From Carex sylvatica (Eukaryota; Streptophyta; Magnoliopsida; Poales; Cyperaceae), in contig CAXKVR010000855.1 in the NCBI GenBank assembly GCA_964058845.1, positions 1-20,056 on the forward strand: a DNA stretch of 20,056 nucleotides, written 5' to 3'. The stretch's first letter is position 1, and the number at the start of each line of letters is the position of its first letter. Below the pieces are notes generated by a model that was given only the letters and a program-made list of their open reading frames with translations, was not told where the DNA came from and did no database searches. A program made the position numbers and the translations under genes. This document shows positions 15,518-20,056 of this stretch, in pieces.

Positions 15518-16990
15518 ATGGCAACTCAATCTTCCCCACTTCACATACTCTTTTTCCCTTTCCTTGCCCATGGCCACCTCTTGCCAATGGCTGATGTGGT
15601 GAGAGTTTTTGCCTTACGCGGCGTCAAGTGCACCTTCCTTACCACCCCTGCCAATGTTACTTACATTGAGCCGACATTCGACCGGACAAATAAGTTCATT
15701 GAAAGCAAAAATGATACTCAGCTCGTGCCAATCTCTGTTTCCTTGATCTCTTTCCCCTCTGCTGAGGTGGGCCTACCGGACGGGCTAGAAAATGCCTCAT
15801 TTGCCAGCCACCCCGAAATGCGTCACAAGTTTTTTCAAGCCTTTATCCTGCTAGAAAAATCATTTGAGCAAGTGCTAAAGGAGATAAATCCCGATGCATT
15901 CATCTCGGACACCTTCTTCACTTGGTCTGCCGATGTCTCGGCAAGAACTGGTATTCCTCGACTGGTTTTCAATGGTATGGGGTTACTGGCACGTTCTGCG
16001 CAGGAGAAACTTCATCAAATTTTAGAGTCCCTCCCTGATGAGGCAGACAAGTTTGTCATACCAGGCCTGCCGCACCAATTGGAGATGCACCGAGGTCAGT
16101 TTATGTTTCCTACGAAGAACAAAGAGATGCTCTCTATGTTCAAGCTCAGCAACGAAATGGATGCCAGAAGCTATGGTGAGATCGTTAATAGCTTTCTAGA
16201 GCTGGAAACTGATTACGCGGCACACTGGCGTGAGGTGGTCGGCCGAAAGGTGTGGCTGATTGGACCGGTTGTGCTGTGCAACGAAGAATTGATTGAGAAA
16301 TCCAATAGAGGAGGGAACACATCGATTGGAACTGAGGAGCTTTTGCAGTGGCTTGATAGCAAACGTTCTGGTTCTGTGGTGTACATCTGTTTCGGTTCAA
16401 TAGCACACTCAAGTATCTCTCTAGAGCAATTTATGAATATTGCAATTGCACTCGAGGAATCAGATCGCGATTTCATTTGGGTTGTTAAGAGTTCAGACCT
16501 AGAGGAATACAACGATTGGCTGGAAGGATTCGAGCAAAAAATGCATAAAGAAAAAAGGAGTTTAATTATCAAAGGATGGGCACCTCAGCTACTTATATTA
16601 AACCATCCGGCTGTCGGGGTTTTTCTGACACACTGTGGATGGAACTCGACACTGGAAGCAATCACTGCTGGTGTTCTAATGATAACCTGGCCAATGGGTG
16701 GCGATCAATTCTTCAATGAAAAGCTGATCGTGGAGATGCTACAAGTAGGAGCGGCGATTGGGGTAAAGGAGGGTCCATATCTGGATAGCCGGCAATTGAT
16801 TGAAGCAGAGACAATAAAGAATGTGATTGAGAGTGTTGTTGGTGTAGGCGTTGAAAGCGAAGCGATGAGGAAACGAGCCAAGGATCTAAAAGAGAGAGCA
16901 AAGGCAGCAGTGCAAGAGGGAGGATCGTCTTATTCTGACCTTGGCAATTTGATAGAGGAGTTGATAGCTAGGAGAAATACAGTACTGTAG
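15518..16990 (+). CDS. UDP-glycosyltransferase, UGT73-like, tandem copy 2 (PSPG Pro replaced by Leu)
   Basis: An intronless GT1 enzyme of 490 aa, about 81% identical to the upstream copy by hand count (95 differences in 489 positions, no internal gaps). The start has the same GCCATGGC context. His20 is present, and Asp131 (SDTFFTW, codon GAC 15908-15910) completes the catalytic pair that the other copy lacks. The PSPG box spans 354-397, with Trp375 and Gln397 as in UDP-glucose users. Two box positions are unusual: Val368 where Gly is common (Val also occurs in the UGT78 group), and Leu387 in GVLMITWP, where Pro (GVPM) is close to invariant; codon CTA at 16676-16678 is one transition from CCA. 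The next Pro in the neighbouring FFPW motif is Thr135. Differences from copy 1 cluster at 61-70, 92-110 and 295-300, regions often near the acceptor pocket or on the surface. The acceptor is unknown. The frame is intact, so it is probably expressed, with uncertain efficiency. Confidence 0.95.
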   Translation: MATQSSPLHILFFPFLAHGHLLPMADVVRVFALRGVKCTFLTTPANVTYIEPTFDRTNKFIESKNDTQLVPISVSLISFPSAEVGLPDGLENASFASHPEMRHKFFQAFILLEKSFEQVLKEINPDAFISDTFFTWSADVSARTGIPRLVFNGMGLLARSAQEKLHQILESLPDEADKFVIPGLPHQLEMHRGQFMFPTKNKEMLSMFKLSNEMDARSYGEIVNSFLELETDYAAHWREVVGRKVWLIGPVVLCNEELIEKSNRGGNTSIGTEELLQWLDSKRSGSVVYICFGSIAHSSISLEQFMNIAIALEESDRDFIWVVKSSDLEEYNDWLEGFEQKMHKEKRSLIIKGWAPQLLILNHPAVGVFLTHCGWNSTLEAITAGVLMITWPMGGDQFFNEKLIVEMLQVGAAIGVKEGPYLDSRQLIEAETIKNVIESVVGVGVESEAMRKRAKDLKERAKAAVQEGGSSYSDLGNLIEELIARRNTVL

Positions 16991-17340
16991 ATTTGAGTCT
17001 TATCATTTTTATATATAAATAATTAAGTTTGTTATTGTACCTGTTATCTAGCGAAAGGCAGCTATTATTTTCTATCATTAATTAATGGTTTTTTACGGAA
17101 GAGGTGCCGGGCTACTCTTTGGTTCTAATGTTTTAGGCTATATACGTGTTTGTTTAACTTCAACTGAAGTATCATGTTCGATCGTAACCTTATAATAATC
17201 CGGTAATATTTGTGATTCAGGTATGCATGGGATAGTCATAAAAATGAAAAATTAAAGATTAATTTTTCATTTATATAATATATATAATATTATGCAAAAA
17301 TATCATATCAAATAATGTAATAAATAATTTCGCTAAATAT
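16991..17340. other. 3' flank of UGT copy 2
   Basis: The first 100 bp resemble the 3' flank of copy 1 (TTGTTATTGTA near 17028 and 2785; a run like ATTAATTAATGG near 17080), so the duplication extended into the 3' UTR. The rest is AT-rich with no gene. It ends in CTAAATAT, the target duplication of the next element. Confidence 0.55.
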
Positions 17341-18102
17341 CAAGGTCTTAAATAGCGATTATAGCGACACAACGTGGAGATAAAAAAAAATAAAAAAATA
17401 AAAAAATATTGTGAATAGTGTAACTATAAAAAAAATAAAAAAATTATTGTAAATAGTGTAACTATAACGAAAGCTATCATACATAGTATTTTTTTTCTTT
17501 TTAAAATTTATATTCTATATTTTTATTAATTATTAAATTATCAATATTGGAGAATTGAAATAACAACTAAATGATAACTAATCTAAATCTATATCCTTTT
17601 TTTTTCTATCAAGCAAATAGGAAAGAAAAAAAAAATCTACAAAGTAATATTATTTAATAATTCATTTTTATAGTATTACAAATTATAATAGATGAAGAGC
17701 AATTGATTTTACAAGTGAAATGAAGTCAATATACTTGTTTGAATATTTAATATATTATAATAATTAAAATTAACTTCCAATCAAACTGACAATAATAATT
17801 TTACAAGTGAATACTAGACAAAGACCAAGCAAAAAAAATAATTAATATTTGAATATTTTTCGATTCTAAAATGAGAGACTAAATCACAAATAAAAATAGA
17901 AGTACATGGTTGAATTTAGCATACTTATCATAGCAAACCATTTAGCATTAAAAATATGAACAAAAATACAGAAGCCCATATAAATCGCAAAAAAAAGAAA
18001 AACTCATGTAGTATAACGCATAGCAGTAATAGCGATCATAACTAAATTAGTGTACTTTTATCTCATAATTTAGTATTTATGATTAAAAAAAAACTATAGC
18101 TG
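17341..18102. mobile_element. 762-bp non-autonomous hAT-like element (copy B), older, right terminus shortened
   Basis: It begins CAAGGTCTTAAATAGCGATTATAGCG, matching the left end of the copy at 12781, and the homology continues throughout (GAAAGCTATCATACATAG, GGAGAATTGA, TAACAACTAAAT). Identical octamers CTAAATAT flank it (17333-17340 and 18103-18110), the hAT-size target duplication. The right end is ACTATAGCTG, so about 16 bp of the expected terminal repeat are missing, while one short internal duplication (ATTGTGAATAGTGTAACTAT at 17408 and 17446) was gained. Equal length with copy A therefore looks coincidental. Most TAGCG motifs have become TAGTG, TAACG or TAACT. It starts 351 bp after the UGT stop. 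Confidence 0.75.
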
Positions 18103-18110
18103 CTAAATAT

Positions 18111-18292
18111 ATATATATAACAAAACGGGTCGCACTTCTCAATTGACGCCGACTTCAATATAGTATTGTTTGTACTAGATACATATATGTTATGTCATGT
18201 TATTTAGCATTAGATTTTTAGCTTCCTTTAATTAGAAATTTGGCATTTTTGACCAGCACGCCTATAATAAAATCATAGCTCCGTCCTAATTA
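18111..18292. other. Spacer between the hAT-like element and the second CACTA end
   Basis: No feature seen beyond a short TA run. The triplet before the CACTA terminus is TTA (18290-18292). Confidence 0.4.
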
Positions 18293-18363
18293 CACTACTA
18301 GAATTCTGGTTTTTTGCATAGATAAAATTCGGCTTTAAGCCCATGCAACAATCCCCAAAAATA

Positions 18364-18780
18364 TCAGTTGCATGGGTTACCCATGCAATAAGCCCAAAAA
18401 AATACCGTTGCAACAACCCCCGTTGCAACTACTCAATTTCTGACTTGTTGCATGGGTTATCCATGCAATAACTTCTGAAACATTTGTTGCAACGGTAAGC
18501 CCATGCAATAAGTATCCATGCAACAAATCTGATGCAGGAAGTATTGGCAACGATATAGCATGGAGTATTGGCAACGATATAGCATGGAGTAGTTGCAACG
18601 ATGTAACATTGAGTAGTTGCAATGATATAGTGTGTGGGTCCCATGGAGTATTTGTAACGATAGAGGATTGAGTTGTTGCATGGATAAATAACGTGGGTCC
18701 CACATGGTTAGTTGCATGGATAATTAACCTATTAGTTGCATGGATAAATAAGGTGGGCTCCACCAGGTTATTTGCAAGAA
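18364..18780. repeat. Subterminal repeat array of the second CACTA element
   Basis: Copies of TTGCATGG and its complement CCATGCAA occur about every 20-60 bp in both orientations, together with GTTGCAACG. Inside it a 24-bp tandem repeat (GTATTGGCAACGATATAGCATGGA type) runs four times from 18541 to about 18636, the first two units identical. Later, TTGCATGGATAAATAA with GTGGG(T/C)(C/T)CCAC recurs near 18677 and 18738. Confidence 0.8.
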
Positions 18781-19023
18781 TATTGTCTGAACCCTATATT
18801 TGTATAGATTTGCCGATACAAAAAACTGTTGTTCCTGAAAAAAAAATTCAGGCTCAATTCTATAATTCACCACATACCAATTTGGTACCTATACCGATTT
18901 GGTACCAACCAATAGGCAACTAGGAAATTTTTTACATTACACATTGAAACATAATAAGAACAACAACACAATAAAACATAGAGAATAACATTTTAATTAT
19001 CATTAATCATTATAGTAAATATT

Positions 19024-19075
19024 TAAACATAAATACAAAACTATATATCTAAACATAAATACAAAACTATATATG
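19024..19075. repeat. 26-bp tandem duplication
   Basis: TAAACATAAATACAAAACTA plus TATATC/G occurs at 19024-19049 and 19050-19075, identical except for the last base. Confidence 0.9.
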
Positions 19076-19079
19076 TAAA

Positions 19080-19252
19080 CAAAATATAAGTTCCTTCTAA
19101 GTTAGTAGATTTTACAAAAAGATGACCAAAGATGAAAATGATTTGCCCAAGAGAAACTAATTCATGTGCCCAATTCCTGCACCTACAAAATATAAGTTTC
19201 TTGTAAGTTAATAGATTTTACCAAAAAAGACAACCAAAAGGGAAAATGACTT
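19080..19252. repeat. Direct repeat of about 66 bp, 106 bp apart
   Basis: 19080-19145 and 19186-19252 are about 85% alike, sharing CAAAATATAAGTT, TAAGTTA(G/A)TAGATTTTAC and GGAAAATGA or GATGAAAATGA. The intervening 40 bp are unique. Likely local duplication within the second transposon. Confidence 0.75.
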
Positions 19253-20056
19253 AAAAAAAACAAAACTAGCGTTTAATTTGGGCATAAAAGTACTGGTACG
19301 AGTAACAGTCTTTATGATTTTTTATTTGTTTATGTATAGTTTCTATTTTGATTTAACAGAAAAAAGTCACAGCTTAGGAAAGGAGAACATGCTGAAACTA
19401 GAAATCAGGTGTAAATCACCATATCGAATGGAAACCTAGATTCTTTCATTTTTCATTTGATGGGAATTAAATTAGGGTTTTCAAAGATAATTAAGCCAAA
19501 ACAAACTTGAAACTGCATAAAGAAATAGAAAAAACTTATCTCTCTTTTCTTTCAGAAATCACCACCATGCTTGCACATAACTTCTGATCATGCCATACTT
19601 CAGCTAGAGACGGACAATCTTTAGTTGAAACTGAAATAAAGTAACTCACGTTATAAATATATAATGCACAGTTATTTAAAACTTCTCAGTATATATATGC
19701 ACAACAAGCATGTATGCTTTGGTTGTCCAATTAATCTTACTTGAGATATAGAACTGTTTAAATAATCTTATCTTGAAAAAGGAATAGAAATCCTCCTCGA
19801 GCTCATCAGTATAGAAACATAGCCCGTTGCATGCTAAGGCTTCTTGATCCAATATCTTTTCACCAGCACCTTTGACTGTTATAACCCTACATCCATGTCT
19901 TGTATGATCATATCATAACTTATGTTTGCTCAAAAGCCCCTTGACAAAAAATAAGGGAGTAAATTGTAAATATAAAATTACAATATTGCCTTTCCTAGTG
20001 TTGGTTGTAATCAGCAAGTATGTTCTCCAAATCGACTCTATCACCAATTCTGTGCA
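19253..20056. other. No gene recognised to the window end
   Basis: AT-rich DNA without a reading frame of note on either strand. Phrases such as TTAGGGTTTTC near 19473 could belong to a UTR or intron of a gene lying further right, but nothing here supports a call. Confidence 0.4.

Larger units (their letters stand above)
18293..20056. mobile_element. Left end of a second CACTA element (partial, continues past the window)
   Basis: CACTACTAGAATTCTGG at 18293 is a typical CACTA terminus. It is followed directly by a subterminal array of short inverted and direct copies of GTTGCATGGGTTACCCATGCAA and GTTGCAACG type at 18364-18780. This motif is unrelated to the GGATCGGTT array of the first element, so it is a different family. 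The DNA to the window end is AT-rich with small internal repeats and no coding region that I can recognise. The right terminus is not in view, so the true extent and whether the rest belongs to it are unknown. Confidence 0.65.

Noticed and set aside
1286..16990. Reading the pair as part of a metabolic gene cluster
   Set aside because: No other biosynthetic gene lies in the window; everything between and around the UGTs is transposon or non-coding DNA.
18377..18763. Minus-strand open frames up to 128 aa in overlapping frames near 18.4-18.7 kb
   Set aside because: They translate the TTGCATGG and 24-bp repeat units of a CACTA subterminal array into repetitive peptides in three frames. No domain and no independent evidence.

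Overview
This is AT-rich nuclear DNA from a flowering plant. The evidence is two intronless family-1 UDP-glycosyltransferase genes with the plant PSPG box, plant-type introns (GT...AG, U-rich), CACTA (En/Spm) and hAT transposons, and many foldback elements (MITEs). I cannot name the species. No RNA genes or CRISPR arrays were recognised.

Layout. (1) 1-1285: upstream region of the first UGT, with poly-T tracts, degenerate short repeats and a 145-bp foldback element 103 bp before the ATG. (2) 1286-2755: UGT copy 1 (489 aa). (3) 2756-6175: non-coding, mostly eroded repeats, with an inverted repeat at 3869-4030, a 20-bp tandem duplication at 4049 and a roughly 42-bp minisatellite at 4565-4775. 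(4) 6176-13558: a decayed CACTA transposon. It has four subterminal hairpins on the left, a broken multi-exon gene (En/Spm-type region, coiled coil, DUF8039-like region and Ulp1-like protease), an unclassified repeat at about 10750-12110, and eleven subterminal hairpins on the right. A 762-bp hAT-like element is inserted 16 bp from the CACTA 3' terminus. (5) 13944-14362: a 419-bp foldback element with arms of about 190 bp. (6) about 14600-15517: upstream region of UGT copy 2, homologous in blocks to that of copy 1 but carrying a different foldback element. (7) 15518-16990: UGT copy 2 (490 aa). (8) 17341-18102: a second, older member of the same hAT-like family. (9) 18293 to the window end: the left end of a second, unrelated CACTA element whose right end lies outside the window.

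How the parts relate. The two UGTs are a tandem duplication that included about 700 bp of upstream DNA and part of the 3' UTR. By my hand count they match at about 394 of 489 residues (81%). Transposons then pushed them apart and remodelled both promoters. The two copies carry different changes at family-conserved positions. Copy 1 has Ala where the catalytic Asp is expected (residue 131). Copy 2 keeps that Asp but has Leu for the near-invariant PSPG Pro (residue 387) and Val for a common Gly (368). The transposon layers can be ordered: UGT duplication, CACTA insertion, hAT insertion into the CACTA end. The strongest points for follow-up are the UGT active-site differences, the copy-specific promoter foldbacks, the three-hairpin higher-order repeat in the CACTA subterminal array, and the CpG-decay contrast between the two hAT copies.
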